Positions 24,296 through 33,481 of a DNA stretch of 64,000 nt are shown piece by piece. The notes under the pieces were generated by a model. It was not told the origin of the DNA. It searched no databases and saw nothing but the letters and a program-made list of their open reading frames with translations. Positions within the stretch are counted from its first letter, which is position 1; every line of letters begins with the position of its first letter. The stretch covers positions 310,001 to 374,000 of the forward strand of contig DASYKT010000011.1 in NCBI GenBank assembly GCA_035995185.1, written 5' to 3'. The translations under genes and the position numbers were made by a program. This DNA is from DASYKT01 sp035995185 (GTDB lineage: Bacteria; Acidobacteriota; Blastocatellia; Pyrinomonadales; Pyrinomonadaceae).

Positions 24296-25159
24296 TTAAC
24301 TAATTGCATCCGCAGGATTTTCCAGCCGCCGTTTTCTTTCTTCCAGCTCCGCAAGTTTTGCTTTTAGCCGGTCGATCTCTTCCAGTATCTTCTGAAGATC
24401 ACCGGGCCCGCTCGTGGGCGCCCTAGGACTGATGAAATGGAAGATCGGGATGAGGACCGTAAGCGCGGTGATCAGGATCGACAAGATAATGAGCAGCCGC
24501 CCGATCAGTTCATAGCCGGGGTTAGAGTAAAGAAGTATTGTCCAGCAGATGGTGGCAAAGAGGGTCCAGGCCACGATCTGAACCGCGATCAGCGACCAGT
24601 TAAATTGTTTGGCTACGCTGACCCGCAGGATAAGTGAAAGATAAACGCAGGTTATTGCCAGGGCGATGCATATCGCGAGGACCTTTCCGCCAAGTGCGGT
24701 TGCGGTGGCCAACTCCCAGATACCTACGATGATGAAGCCGACCGCCAAACCCGTTCCCAGCAACCCCAGCAGGGAAACTACCGGTTCTCTTTTTTGTTCA
24801 TAATAAAATGCCAGCGAAATGAGAAAGAAGTTGGCCGTCAATAAAGTGAACGCCGTGGCCAGCGGCTTGAGTTCGCCTAAAAAACGCAGCTCCCAGACAT
24901 AGCTGACACATAATGAGGCGCATACGGCCGTGGTCAGAAAGCCCAGATAAGGCAGGAGCTTGATCCGCAATTTTTCGAAGAAGACACCATTGAGAAACAA
25001 AGAAAAACTCGCCACCGTGATCGTGAGCGAAGTCAAAAAGATCCTGCCGCCCTGTTCCTGGGTGCCGAGCAGCACCACCAAAATGCCCACCAGCACACTT
25101 ATTCCAACCGAAACGATAAGCAGATATAAAAATATTTTTTTCAGATCCAGATTATTCAT
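24296..25159 (-). CDS. Eight-helix membrane protein with C-terminal coiled coil, function unknown
   Basis: The 287-residue product has eight hydrophobic segments between residues about 10 and 240, then a charged C-terminal helix (about 250-285) with heptad spacing (LQKILEEIDRLKAKLAELEE) predicted to be a cytoplasmic coiled coil. No catalytic motif was recognised. A downstream-gene relation is unlikely: yycJ-like ends its leader 30 bp away on the same strand, so the two could be co-transcribed. I do not recognise the family. Confidence 0.75.
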   Translation of the reverse strand: MNNLDLKKIFLYLLIVSVGISVLVGILVVLLGTQEQGGRIFLTSLTITVASFSLFLNGVFFEKLRIKLLPYLGFLTTAVCASLCVSYVWELRFLGELKPLATAFTLLTANFFLISLAFYYEQKREPVVSLLGLLGTGLAVGFIIVGIWELATATALGGKVLAICIALAITCVYLSLILRVSVAKQFNWSLIAVQIVAWTLFATICWTILLYSNPGYELIGRLLIILSILITALTVLIPIFHFISPRAPTSGPGDLQKILEEIDRLKAKLAELEERKRRLENPADAIS

Positions 25160-25355
25160 TTTCAGGCCTCCGGTCTTGCTCTGTCAGTTTTACATTTTAA
25201 AATTACGTGACGCCGTCGGGACCGCATTTAAAATAAGCGATGCCGAATCACAAAAAAAACCAGATTGTAGTATTGCAGGGAAGTATTTTAGATTATAAAC
25301 AAAATTCGTGTGCGCGTCATTAGCTGGATCGGCCCGCTCCCAGGTTTACCAAGCC

Positions 25356-26078
25356 CTACCCTCCGTACACCTCGCGGAGGACTTCGGCCAGGCCGTGAAT
25401 AGCTTTTTCGCCGTCACCGGTAAAGGCCGAACCGTGCATGGTGGCCAGCGTGCGCGGTTTGAGCGCGGCCAGCGAGGCGAGGATCTCGCCCGTCTTATTC
25501 GTGTAAGGCAGATAATCGGCAAGCGGCCCCTGCTGGTAAGCCGTAAGGGTATCCTTGCACCTGTCCAGGATGTCCGAGGTAGTGGCGGCCTCAATGTCGC
25601 CGGACTGATGAAACAGGTCCGAACAGAACAGCGTCGCGTTAGTCTCTTCAAAAAGGAGACCGGCTTCCCAGCAATGCGGCACGTGCGGAGTTTGCAGAAA
25701 CCGGAAGGTGTATTTGCCGGTCGAAAATGTTTCGCCGTTCATCATCGCGCGGGCCGGCCGCGGCGAATAATCGTCTACACTTACCACCTTGCCGACAAAG
25801 CTGCAGACGGCGGTCGCTTCCGGCGCTATTTGCTGCCATTCGGGCAGCGAACCGCATTCGTCGGCTTCAAAGTGGCTGAAGCTGATCCACTTCAGGGTTT
25901 CGACGGGAATAAGTTTTGCCACCGCTTCGCGCACCGTCGGAAACAGGGCTTTCATACCGGTGTGGAAAAGAAGCGGTTCGTCGTCCCGCACCAGGAACTG
26001 CGAAAACTCCAGGTCCGCCTCGGGGATGAAGGTTGATATCTTGAAAACATCGGGAGCGATCTCGGTTATCTGTGTCAT
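25356..26078 (-). CDS. Metallo-beta-lactamase-fold protein of the flavodiiron (ODP) type, without flavodoxin domain
   Basis: The 240-residue protein matches the beta-lactamase half of flavodiiron proteins. SFSHFEADECGSLPEWQQIA has the H-x-E-x-D motif that replaces HxHxDH in diiron members; later candidates are TPHVPHCWEAG (His), FCSDLFHQSGD (Asp) and TMHGSAFTGDG (His). Flavodiiron proteins reduce O2 or NO using a fused flavodoxin, which is missing here, so an electron donor in trans or a sensor role is possible. The gene is isolated, with a 196-bp gene-less stretch on its downstream side where nothing was seen. Confidence 0.78.
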   Translation of the reverse strand: MTQITEIAPDVFKISTFIPEADLEFSQFLVRDDEPLLFHTGMKALFPTVREAVAKLIPVETLKWISFSHFEADECGSLPEWQQIAPEATAVCSFVGKVVSVDDYSPRPARAMMNGETFSTGKYTFRFLQTPHVPHCWEAGLLFEETNATLFCSDLFHQSGDIEAATTSDILDRCKDTLTAYQQGPLADYLPYTNKTGEILASLAALKPRTLATMHGSAFTGDGEKAIHGLAEVLREVYGG

Positions 26079-26189
26079 GGCTTCTCCTTTTTTTGCAGAA
26101 AAGTGAAATTAATAATAATTTCTCCTGCATATAATCAGGCGTAAAACACCGCGAGAAAGTATCAACCCGGCGGGTGTCAACCATTCGGA

Positions 26190-26228
26190 ATAGATGAAAG
26201 ATCATAGATGATAGCTGAGAGATCAGAT
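26190..26228. repeat. Short repeat of the type AGATGAAAGATCATAGATGA
   Basis: This AT-rich stretch beside the M16 stop codon resembles 62868-62905 downstream of rsmI (AAAAGATGATAGATGATAAC). Both sit at the 3' end of a gene on the minus strand. Confidence 0.45.
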
Positions 26229-27512
26229 CTATTTTTCATCAAAATTGCCAAGCGCCGTCAGGACGAGTTTGTCCGAGACAAAAAATTCTTCGGCAATTTC
26301 CATGATCTCTTTGGTCGTGACCTGTTCCAATTTTTGCAGCGTCTCGTCCACGGAAATTTGCCGTCCGAAAGTTATTTCGTGCTGCGCCAGGTTTCCCGCG
26401 CGGGTGCCGGAATCTTCCAGTGAAAGCAATAAATTCGCGGCGGTTTGCTCTTTGGCCAGCGTTAGCTCTGCTTCGCTTACTGGTTCGCTTTCTATCCGCC
26501 GCACTTCCGCGGTCGCCAGTTCGACGGTTTCTTCGAATTGCTCGGGCGAAGTGGCTGCGAATATATTAAAAGCGCCCAGGTCGCGATAGGAAACCCCACT
26601 GGCGCCGACGCTGTAGGCGAGCCCGCGCTCTTCACGGATCTTTTGCCACAAGCGCGAAGATGTTCCGTTGCCGAGGACCGTTTCCAGCAGATGACCGGCA
26701 TAACGTTTTTCGCTGGTTTCCTCGATCCAGGGAAAGGTAAGGATAAAATGAGTTTGTTCCAGACCGGGTTTGTTTTTTAGGATGGTGGATTTTGTAGCTC
26801 CACCGTCGCGATACGAATCTGAGGGGCTGTCGTGGAAGCGTCCCGCTTCCACTTCGGCGGCAAGAGGCCGGCCGGACGCCGGCGATGCAAAGAATTTCTC
26901 CGCCAGCTCGACTATCCGTTCATGCTCAAGGTTTCCCGCCGCGGTGATAACCAGATTGTGGGGTTGAAAGGCAGCGCGGTGATAATCGGATGTGATCTTG
27001 CTGTCAAAGGTCAGCACGGTTTTTTCGGTCCCCTCGATAGGCAATGCGAGCCCGCTGCCGGAAAAGAAATTTTGCTGAAATATCTCGCTCAAAAATTCTT
27101 CCGGTGAATCTTCCACCATCTTCATTTCTTCGATGATGACCTTTTGCTCGCGGCTCAGCTCGGTGTCTTCAAAAAGCGGATCGGTGAGCATATCGGCCAG
27201 CAGGTCGAATGCATCGGGCACAGCTTTATCCGTGACCTTGATCGTAAAACCGGTTTGCTCATGCATGGTAAATGCATCGAAATTTCCGCCGAGGCGATCG
27301 GTTTCCATCGCAATGTCGAGCGCGGTCCGCTTATGCGTGCCTTTAAAGACGGCGTGCTCGATGAAGTGGGAAATGCCGTTTAAATGCGCCGGTTCGTCGC
27401 GTGAACCGCAGCGAAACCAAAAGCCCAGCGTCGCTGAGCGTAGGTCGGGCATTTTTTCGGTCAGGATGGCCAGGCCGTTGGGGAACCGGGTTGATCTAAT
27501 GCTTTCTTTCAT
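26229..27512 (-). CDS. M16-family zinc metallopeptidase
   Basis: The 427-residue product, from the ATG at 27512 (an in-frame GTG lies 21 bases upstream), has the inverted zinc motif HxxEH in NGISHFIEHAVFKGTHKRTA and the third-ligand Glu region EMKMVEDSPEEFLSE. The second half is the inactive M16 domain (SLEDSGTRAGNLAQHEITFG). One-domain-pair M16 peptidases are processing-peptidase-like and degrade peptides or cleave leaders. Between the halves, codons at 26793-26890 derive from a hairpin-rich stretch resembling the intergenic repeats (GTGGAAGCGTCCCGCTTCCA on the plus strand). Confidence 0.9.
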   Translation of the reverse strand: MKESIRSTRFPNGLAILTEKMPDLRSATLGFWFRCGSRDEPAHLNGISHFIEHAVFKGTHKRTALDIAMETDRLGGNFDAFTMHEQTGFTIKVTDKAVPDAFDLLADMLTDPLFEDTELSREQKVIIEEMKMVEDSPEEFLSEIFQQNFFSGSGLALPIEGTEKTVLTFDSKITSDYHRAAFQPHNLVITAAGNLEHERIVELAEKFFASPASGRPLAAEVEAGRFHDSPSDSYRDGGATKSTILKNKPGLEQTHFILTFPWIEETSEKRYAGHLLETVLGNGTSSRLWQKIREERGLAYSVGASGVSYRDLGAFNIFAATSPEQFEETVELATAEVRRIESEPVSEAELTLAKEQTAANLLLSLEDSGTRAGNLAQHEITFGRQISVDETLQKLEQVTTKEIMEIAEEFFVSDKLVLTALGNFDEK

Positions 27513-27639
27513 TTGGACTATAAAATTTACCACAAATACGAAAAGACAGCCTTTTCACTCTTCGGTAATTGTTGTTTATCTGCTGCAAATAATAGGCTTA
27601 GTGCTAAATAAAAAGACGATCGGTTCTTTTCCCCTACCG

Positions 27640-27686
27640 TTGACAAAACAGCACGTAAATGAGATAACTTAGTAAGTGCTTACTAA
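27640..27686 (+). promoter_or_regulatory. Promoter with overlapping palindromic operator for the efflux genes
   Basis: TTGACA at 27640-27645 and GATAAC at 27663-27668 are spaced 17 bp, a good sigma-70 promoter. Directly after the -10, 27669-27686 reads TTAGTAAGTGCTTACTAA, an 8-bp inverted repeat with a 2-bp spacer, of the kind bound by TetR/AcrR repressors. It covers the expected transcription start, so repression by promoter blocking is likely. No tetR-type gene is visible nearby. Confidence 0.75.
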
Positions 27687-27694
27687 CTTAGGAT

Positions 27695-29128
27695 ATGTTA
27701 TTATTTGCAAATATGAGTGAACAAGCAGAGGGAGCAAGCGGGGAACAAAAGGATCTAACTGAAGTTTCAGAGCCCTCCGAAACCGAAAAACAGACAGAAG
27801 ACAAACAACCGGAACCGCCGAAGAAAAACGGCAATGGAAAACGCCGGCGGATATTTTTTATCGGCGGGATAGTTCTGGTCATAGCCGCTATCTCCGGGAT
27901 AACTTACTGGCTCTACGAGCGGCAGTTCGAATCTACCGACGATGCCTTCGTCGAGGGCGACATCACCCAGGTCAGCCCGAAAGTTTCAGCCTACATAAGT
28001 AAGATATACGTCAAAAATAATCAGTTCGTTCACAAGGGCGATCTGCTGGTCGATCTGGACCCGAAAGATCTTGAAGCCAGGCTCGAGCAAGCTAAGGCCC
28101 AACTGCGCACGGCGCAGGCGCAAAAGGGACAGGCGCAGGCCAACGTGGACCTGACCCGGAAAACCACCGGGGCCAGCCAGACCGAGGCGCGCGCCAACGT
28201 CGAAACGGCCCGCAGCAATGTAGAGCAAAGCCGCGCGGCGTCTGAGGCCAGGCGCGCGCAGATAGGGCAGACGCAAAATGCGGTAAAAACGGCGCAGGCC
28301 AATTTAGCCCAAACCCGCACGACGGTGCCGCAGGCGGAAGCCGATCTTCATCTGGCGCAGGTCGAATACAGCCGCCGCGAAAAACTTTACAACAACGGCG
28401 ACGTTTCCCGGCAAAACCTTGACCAGGCACTGGATGTTCTGCAAAACGCGCGGGCGAAATACGACGCGGCCGAGAAACAGGTCGAAGCGGCGCAATCGCG
28501 GGTAGATGAAGCCAGGGCGAATGTTACCACCGCGCAGGAAACCTTTCGCCAGTCGCAGGCGCAGATAAATTTGAGCCGGTCGCAGGTCGGGGAATCGGCC
28601 GGGCGTCTGGAAGACGCGAATGCCGCGCCGGAACGCATCACGGTCAGCCAGACCCAGGTAGGCAGTTCGGATGCGAGTATCGAGCAAGCGGAAGTGGCCG
28701 TGCACCAGGCCGAACTCGAGCTGTCTTACACCAAAGTTTACGCGCCGGAAGACGGATTTATCACGCGCAAGACGATCGAGGAGGGCCAATTGGTCCAGGT
28801 AGGAACGCCGCTGATGGCGATCTCTCAATCGGATGAAATGTGGGTGATAGCGAATTTCAAAGAAACGCAGCTCGCCAATATGCATCCCGGCCAGGCGGTC
28901 GATATATACATCGACGCCTATCCCGACAGATCTTTTCACGGCAAAGTCGATAGCGTGCAGGCCGGCACCGGAGCGCGTTTTAGTTTGCTGCCGCCGGAAA
29001 ACGCCTCGGGAAACTACGTCAAGGTGGTGCAGCGAGTGCCGGTGAAAATAGTTTTCGATCCGGCGCCGGACCCGGACCACCGGCTGGTACCGGGAATGTC
29101 CGCCGAACCGGTGGTAAAAGTCCGATAG
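27695..29128 (+). CDS. HlyD/EmrA-type membrane fusion protein
   Basis: The 477-residue protein has a polar Glu/Lys-rich N-terminus, one membrane helix (about 52-72) and then a biotinyl-lipoyl half (ESTDDAFVEGDITQVSPKVS). A long Gln/Ala-rich coiled-coil hairpin (about 130-320) follows, then the second lipoyl half and beta-barrel (TKVYAPEDGFITRKTIEEGQ). This is the EmrA layout, the periplasmic adaptor of an MFS multidrug pump. The MFS gene follows after 40 bp. A start at 27713 (MSEQAEG) is equally possible, since TAGGA lies too close to 27695. Confidence 0.9.
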   Translation: MLLFANMSEQAEGASGEQKDLTEVSEPSETEKQTEDKQPEPPKKNGNGKRRRIFFIGGIVLVIAAISGITYWLYERQFESTDDAFVEGDITQVSPKVSAYISKIYVKNNQFVHKGDLLVDLDPKDLEARLEQAKAQLRTAQAQKGQAQANVDLTRKTTGASQTEARANVETARSNVEQSRAASEARRAQIGQTQNAVKTAQANLAQTRTTVPQAEADLHLAQVEYSRREKLYNNGDVSRQNLDQALDVLQNARAKYDAAEKQVEAAQSRVDEARANVTTAQETFRQSQAQINLSRSQVGESAGRLEDANAAPERITVSQTQVGSSDASIEQAEVAVHQAELELSYTKVYAPEDGFITRKTIEEGQLVQVGTPLMAISQSDEMWVIANFKETQLANMHPGQAVDIYIDAYPDRSFHGKVDSVQAGTGARFSLLPPENASGNYVKVVQRVPVKIVFDPAPDPDHRLVPGMSAEPVVKVR

Positions 29129-29168
29129 GTTTTAAGAAAGCGGCTATTTAAAGGGCGATCCAAAAAGA

Positions 29169-30740
29169 ATGAGCGAGGGGCAACCGGCAGAGCAATGGAA
29201 ACCGAGTTTTAATCCTTGGCTGGTGGCGGCAGCCGTAATGCTGGCCACGTTCATGGAAATACTCGATACCTCGGTGGCAAACGTAGCGCTGCCGCATATC
29301 GCCGGAAATCTCTCCGCCTCGACCGAGGAAGCCACCTGGGTCCTGACCAGCTATCTTATTTCCAACGCCATAATTCTTCCCGCCACGGGCTGGCTGACGT
29401 CAATGTTCGGCCGCAAGCGGTTTTTGATCACCTGCGTCCTGCTTTTTACCGCGGCCTCGGCGGCCTGCGGAGCGGCGGCTAATCTGGGAATGCTGATCGT
29501 CGCGCGCATATTACAGGGTGCCGGCGGCGGAGCGCTCCAGCCGATCGCGCAATCCGTACTGCTGGAAAGTTTTCCGCGGGAAAAACGCGGGTCGGCGATG
29601 GCGGTGTACGGCTTGGGCGTGGTGGTGGCGCCGATCATCGGCCCCACGCTGGGCGGATGGATAACTGACAATTATTCCTGGCGCTGGATATTTTATATCA
29701 ATCTGCCGATTGGCATTCTGGCCGCTTACCTGGCCAATGCCTTTGTCGAAGACCCGCCTTACTTGCGAGATCAAAAACCCGGCAGGATCGATTACATCGG
29801 TTTCGGCTTAATGGCGCTCGGGCTGGCGTCGCTCGAACTCACGCTCGATCTCGGCCAGCAGAGAGATTGGTTCTCTTCATCGACCATCGTTTTTACTACG
29901 GCCGTCGCGGTAACATCGCTGGCGTCGTTCGTGGTCTGGGAACTTTTTACCGACGAGCCGATCGTTAATTTGAGAATTTTTCTCAACCGGAATTTTGCCG
30001 TCGGTACGCTGCTGATAGCGGTGGTGGGCGTGGTCTTGTACGGGACGATCGCGCTGCTGCCGCTGTTTTTGCAGACGCTGCTTGGTTACCCGGCGGTAGA
30101 AAGCGGAATGGCGGTGAGCCCGCGCGGGATCGGAGCGGTGGCTTCGATGGTGATCGTCGGCAAGCTGATCGGCAAGGTGGATGAACGCTATCTGATAATG
30201 TTCGGCTTTGCCCTGCTGGCTTATGCTACGTACCTGTTTACCGGGATAAACCTGGACATTTCGTCCGGCAATATATTATTCCCGATGATCCTGAGCGGCT
30301 TTGCCATGGGCTTTGTCTTCATCCCGTTGACGACGCTGGCCATGGGCACCTTGTCCAATGAACAGATCAACAAGGCTTCGGGCCTCTATAATCTGATGCG
30401 CAACGCGGGCGGCAGTGTCGGGATCGCGGTGATGACCACGTTTTTGCTGCGCGGCGGCCAGATCTATCAAAATATTTTGTCGGGAAATTTGAATGAATAT
30501 AACCCGGCTTTTCAACAATGGTTCGCGCAGCTAAAGGCAAATTTTGCGGTCAGCGCCGATTCGGCCACGGCGACGGCCCAGGCTTACCAGACCATCTACG
30601 GCGTGCTTCTCAAACAGTCGATGGTGATGGCCTATATCGATAACTTTCGTCTGATGGCTATCCTGTGCGCGATCTGCGTCCCCCTGGCGCTGCTCTTCAA
30701 AAAAGTAAAAGGCAAAGGGCCGCCGCCGGGCGCGCATTAG
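29169..30740 (+). CDS. DHA2-family MFS efflux permease (EmrB-like)
   Basis: The 523-residue protein has about 14 membrane helices and the DHA2 motifs: MEILDTSVANVALPHIAG in helix 1, the motif A loop SMFGRKRFLITCVL, the antiporter motif C in GLGVVVAPIIGPTLGGWI, and WRWIFYINLPIGI in helix 6. It pumps drugs or other hydrophobic compounds out using protons together with the HlyD-type adaptor. With an outer-membrane channel supplied elsewhere, it would form a tripartite pump. Expression is probably controlled by the operator at 27669-27686. Confidence 0.93.
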   Translation: MSEGQPAEQWKPSFNPWLVAAAVMLATFMEILDTSVANVALPHIAGNLSASTEEATWVLTSYLISNAIILPATGWLTSMFGRKRFLITCVLLFTAASAACGAAANLGMLIVARILQGAGGGALQPIAQSVLLESFPREKRGSAMAVYGLGVVVAPIIGPTLGGWITDNYSWRWIFYINLPIGILAAYLANAFVEDPPYLRDQKPGRIDYIGFGLMALGLASLELTLDLGQQRDWFSSSTIVFTTAVAVTSLASFVVWELFTDEPIVNLRIFLNRNFAVGTLLIAVVGVVLYGTIALLPLFLQTLLGYPAVESGMAVSPRGIGAVASMVIVGKLIGKVDERYLIMFGFALLAYATYLFTGINLDISSGNILFPMILSGFAMGFVFIPLTTLAMGTLSNEQINKASGLYNLMRNAGGSVGIAVMTTFLLRGGQIYQNILSGNLNEYNPAFQQWFAQLKANFAVSADSATATAQAYQTIYGVLLKQSMVMAYIDNFRLMAILCAICVPLALLFKKVKGKGPPPGAH

Positions 30741-30910
30741 ATTTGTTTCTTTTTTATATTTTAGAGTTTTTGATTTTTGGCAGAAGAGCGGGCGCAAGCA
30801 ACCCTTCCTGACCTGAGAGATAGTTTGCTTGAGCTATAAAAATTAAAGTTAAAATAATTTGCAGGTTCGGAAGGTCGCCCCACGCCCACTCTTATCTCCT
30901 CTTTTAAATT

Positions 30911-31036
30911 GCCACTAGCTTTAGCTAGTGGTTAACGTCAAAAAATAAAAGAGGGCTTTAGCCCAACCTAAATGAATTGGGCTAAAGCCCCATCATAAGA
31001 GTCATATTTGAATCCACTAGCTAAAGCTAGTGGCAA
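30911..31036. repeat. Nested REP-like hairpins
   Basis: The outer pair GCCACTAGCTTTAGCTAGTG and its complement end the unit, and an inner pair GGGCTTTAGCCC / GGGCTAAAGCCC lies between. The type resembles REP sequences mobilised by RAYT transposases. It fills the 455-bp gene-less interval 30741-31195 together with half of a family B repeat (31071-31099) and a terminator. Confidence 0.75.
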
Positions 31037-31070
31037 TTGATAGCTCACAAAACCAACTTCTAAAAGAAAA

Positions 31071-31099
31071 CCCGGTCGCTACTGCTCCCGGTTCTGACC
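31071..31099. repeat. Single divergent arm of family B
   Basis: CCCGGTCGCTACTGCTCCCG then GTTCTGACC corresponds to the right arm of 5893-6013 with several changes; no left partner was seen. Confidence 0.6.
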
Positions 31100-31144
31100 T
31101 CATTGACGACCAGCCAGTCACCTCATTAGGTATTTGGAAAGAAA

Positions 31145-31168
31145 AAAGGCGGGCTTCGACCCGCCTTT
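31145..31168 (-). terminator. Rho-independent terminator of the SPFH gene
   Basis: AAAGGCGGG (31145-31153) pairs with CCCGCCTTT (31160-31168) around a 6-base loop. On the minus strand it is followed by TTTTTTCTTTCC, so it ends the SPFH transcript 28 bp past the stop codon. Confidence 0.85.
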
Positions 31169-31195
31169 CATACGCTCCATAAACTGTCGCGTTTG

Positions 31196-33394
31196 TTAGC
31201 TTTTCTTTTCGCCGTTGCCGCTATTGGCCGCAACCGGCGAACTGTTTTTCTGCATCTGGTCGCGGAAGAGATTGAGCAGCAGCAAGCTTCCGATACCGCC
31301 GCCGCCATCGCCGTTACCGCCGGTGGCCATGATGTCCGGCGTGATGCGCACGCCTTTTTCACCGATGACCTTGAGCGTTTCGACCAGCGCCACGCCGTTT
31401 GCGCCAAGCGCGTTGACCTGTTCGCGGTAGGCCACGCCCTGCGCTTCACCGATCAGGCGCATTTTCTCAGCTTCGGCCTTACCGGTTTCGCTGATGTAGT
31501 AAGCTTCGCCCTCGGCCTCTTTCTTGCGCTGCTCGGAGCGTTTCGCTGAAATGTCCACACCCACCGTGGCTTCCATCAAACTCTTCTGATTGTCAGCCTG
31601 CGATTTGGTCCTTTCGAGCTCGATACGCTTGATCTCTGCTTCGCGCTGCGCGTTGAACATCGCCTGTCTTTGTTCGGCAAGAATTTTCTCGGTCTGCGTT
31701 TTCATCAGCTCTTCGGGCAGATGAATGTGACAGATCAGGACGTTGACCACGTCGACGTGATATTTCAGCAGGTGCATGCGGACGCGAGCTTCGGCCCGTT
31801 CCTGTTCCTCGTGGCGATTTTGCAGGTAAGCCATCGCCGAACTCTCGGAAGCCTGGTTGCGGAAGATCGAGTCGATCAGCGGATGCATCACGTTCTGGAT
31901 CAAACGCCCGACGTCGCCGATCTTGGCCACCATAAAAGGCGCGTCTTCGGGTTTCACGCGAAAGACCACGCGCACTTCCAGCTGCATAGTAAAACCGTCT
32001 TTGGAAATGACCTCGAATGGGTCAAACGTATTGGCCACGGGGCCGGTCGTCCATTCGACGGTTTGGTTAGTGGTCGGAATAATGATCGGTGAGACGGCCA
32101 GCGTGTTGACGTAATAACGTCCGGGGCCGACGACCATTTCCTGGATACCGCGGAAACCTTCCGGCACGACATAAGCTTCGTGCGCGCCGCTGTCCAAGCG
32201 TTTATCCGACGGGTCGCCGTTTTCGAGTTCGGCTTTAATTTCGCTAAGCGAAGATCCGTCACTATCGACCTTATCCAATTTTTCCGCGGCGATCTGCATT
32301 TGCTCGGCTTCCTCGCGTTCCAGCCGTGCGCGGATCTTCCGCGCCATCGCCTGGCGAATTTCTTCGCCCGGATCTTTGCCGACGTTGGAAACGATCACGG
32401 CGACCTCGCCGGGTTTCACTTCCTTGGCCGATTCCAGAATGACCTTGAACATCAGCGGGTTGATGTAATAGGTACCCGGCAGCAGGATGTCTTTTTGCGG
32501 GCCGCGCTGTCCGCCGCCGCTGATAAAGGTGTTCGAATCCTGATAGTTGTCGTGTCCGGTCACGGCCTGCGCCACGTAATCGCGCGGATCGAGCGGTGCG
32601 CCATCCAGCGCCTCGACCAGGCCGATCTGGTTTTCGGAGATCTTGGTTGCTTCAAATAAGCGAATGGTAAATAACCCCGGCTGCTGGCTGTTATCCAAAC
32701 CGATCGACTGCGTGTGGATACGATAAGTACCCGGCGTCAGCGTTTCGACCTGCGGGCCTTTTTGGCCGCCCTTATAAACGAAGCTTTCCGCGTCCTGGAA
32801 ATTTTTATGACCTTCGATCGCGCTGCCGTGCAGGCGGCCGGGTTCGAGCTGCGCGCCGTCAGCGGAAGTGACTACGCCGATGCTTCCCGGCGGTATGACG
32901 GTCACTTTAGCGACCGATACGTTGAACAGGTAAGGGTGAATGGCCCATTTTCCGGGGGGCAGGGTGCGGAGCTGGATGCCTTTGACGCCACCCTGTTTGA
33001 TAAAAGCAATCGGGTCCTGGAAATTGTTGTGCGCGTTTTGCGCGCGGTCGGGCGCAAAGATGTAGCCGGTCTGCATCGGTTCGCCGTCGATGGCTTCGAT
33101 CACGCCGAGTTCGTCAGCACCGATCTCGACCAGCGGCACTTTATTAATGACGCGCTCGATCGGGTACCAGACAAAGTGCAGACCGGGCTTGAGCACGTCG
33201 GCCTGGATGCCGACCTCGCCTTCGGTCGCAACGACGCGGCCCTGCGGCATCCGGCGGCCCAGATAACGGCGCTCTTTAATAGCGACTTCGGTGGCGCCGA
33301 CGTTCACCAAAAAACGCGTCACTATATACCAGATCACCCCCAGGGCGATCAGGCCCAATACACCCAGAACAATTAATGTAGTTGTGTTGTTCAT
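31196..33394 (-). CDS. Large SPFH/Band 7 membrane protein with three N-terminal repeats
   Basis: The 732-residue protein has one N-terminal membrane helix (about 7-27) and a Band 7/SPFH domain in the second half (TTNQTVEWTTGPVANTFDPF, VVFRVKPEDAPFMVAKIGDV). A long charged helical region follows (AEQRQAMFNAQREAEIKRIE), then a Gly-rich C-terminus (TGGNGDGGGG). Residues about 97-318 contain three copies of a roughly 60-residue unit, each with DG near its start and F-x-x-GGxxGxQ-x3-LxPGxYxI near its end. SPFH proteins scaffold membrane microdomains. The repeat block is an uncommon addition. The gene has its own terminator. Confidence 0.85.
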   Translation of the reverse strand: MNNTTTLIVLGVLGLIALGVIWYIVTRFLVNVGATEVAIKERRYLGRRMPQGRVVATEGEVGIQADVLKPGLHFVWYPIERVINKVPLVEIGADELGVIEAIDGEPMQTGYIFAPDRAQNAHNNFQDPIAFIKQGGVKGIQLRTLPPGKWAIHPYLFNVSVAKVTVIPPGSIGVVTSADGAQLEPGRLHGSAIEGHKNFQDAESFVYKGGQKGPQVETLTPGTYRIHTQSIGLDNSQQPGLFTIRLFEATKISENQIGLVEALDGAPLDPRDYVAQAVTGHDNYQDSNTFISGGGQRGPQKDILLPGTYYINPLMFKVILESAKEVKPGEVAVIVSNVGKDPGEEIRQAMARKIRARLEREEAEQMQIAAEKLDKVDSDGSSLSEIKAELENGDPSDKRLDSGAHEAYVVPEGFRGIQEMVVGPGRYYVNTLAVSPIIIPTTNQTVEWTTGPVANTFDPFEVISKDGFTMQLEVRVVFRVKPEDAPFMVAKIGDVGRLIQNVMHPLIDSIFRNQASESSAMAYLQNRHEEQERAEARVRMHLLKYHVDVVNVLICHIHLPEELMKTQTEKILAEQRQAMFNAQREAEIKRIELERTKSQADNQKSLMEATVGVDISAKRSEQRKKEAEGEAYYISETGKAEAEKMRLIGEAQGVAYREQVNALGANGVALVETLKVIGEKGVRITPDIMATGGNGDGGGGIGSLLLLNLFRDQMQKNSSPVAANSGNGEKKS

Positions 33395-33481
33395 CTAAAT
33401 TCCTCTAAAAAAGCTTTCTAAGAAATTAACAGGGATGGAAGGGATAAAGGAGATAAAATTTCTTTATCCTGTCTATCCCAT

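Noticed and set aside
28304..29080. 258-codon minus-strand frame opposite the HlyD gene
   Set aside because: It is low-complexity complement of the Gln/Ala-rich coiled coil; no domain.
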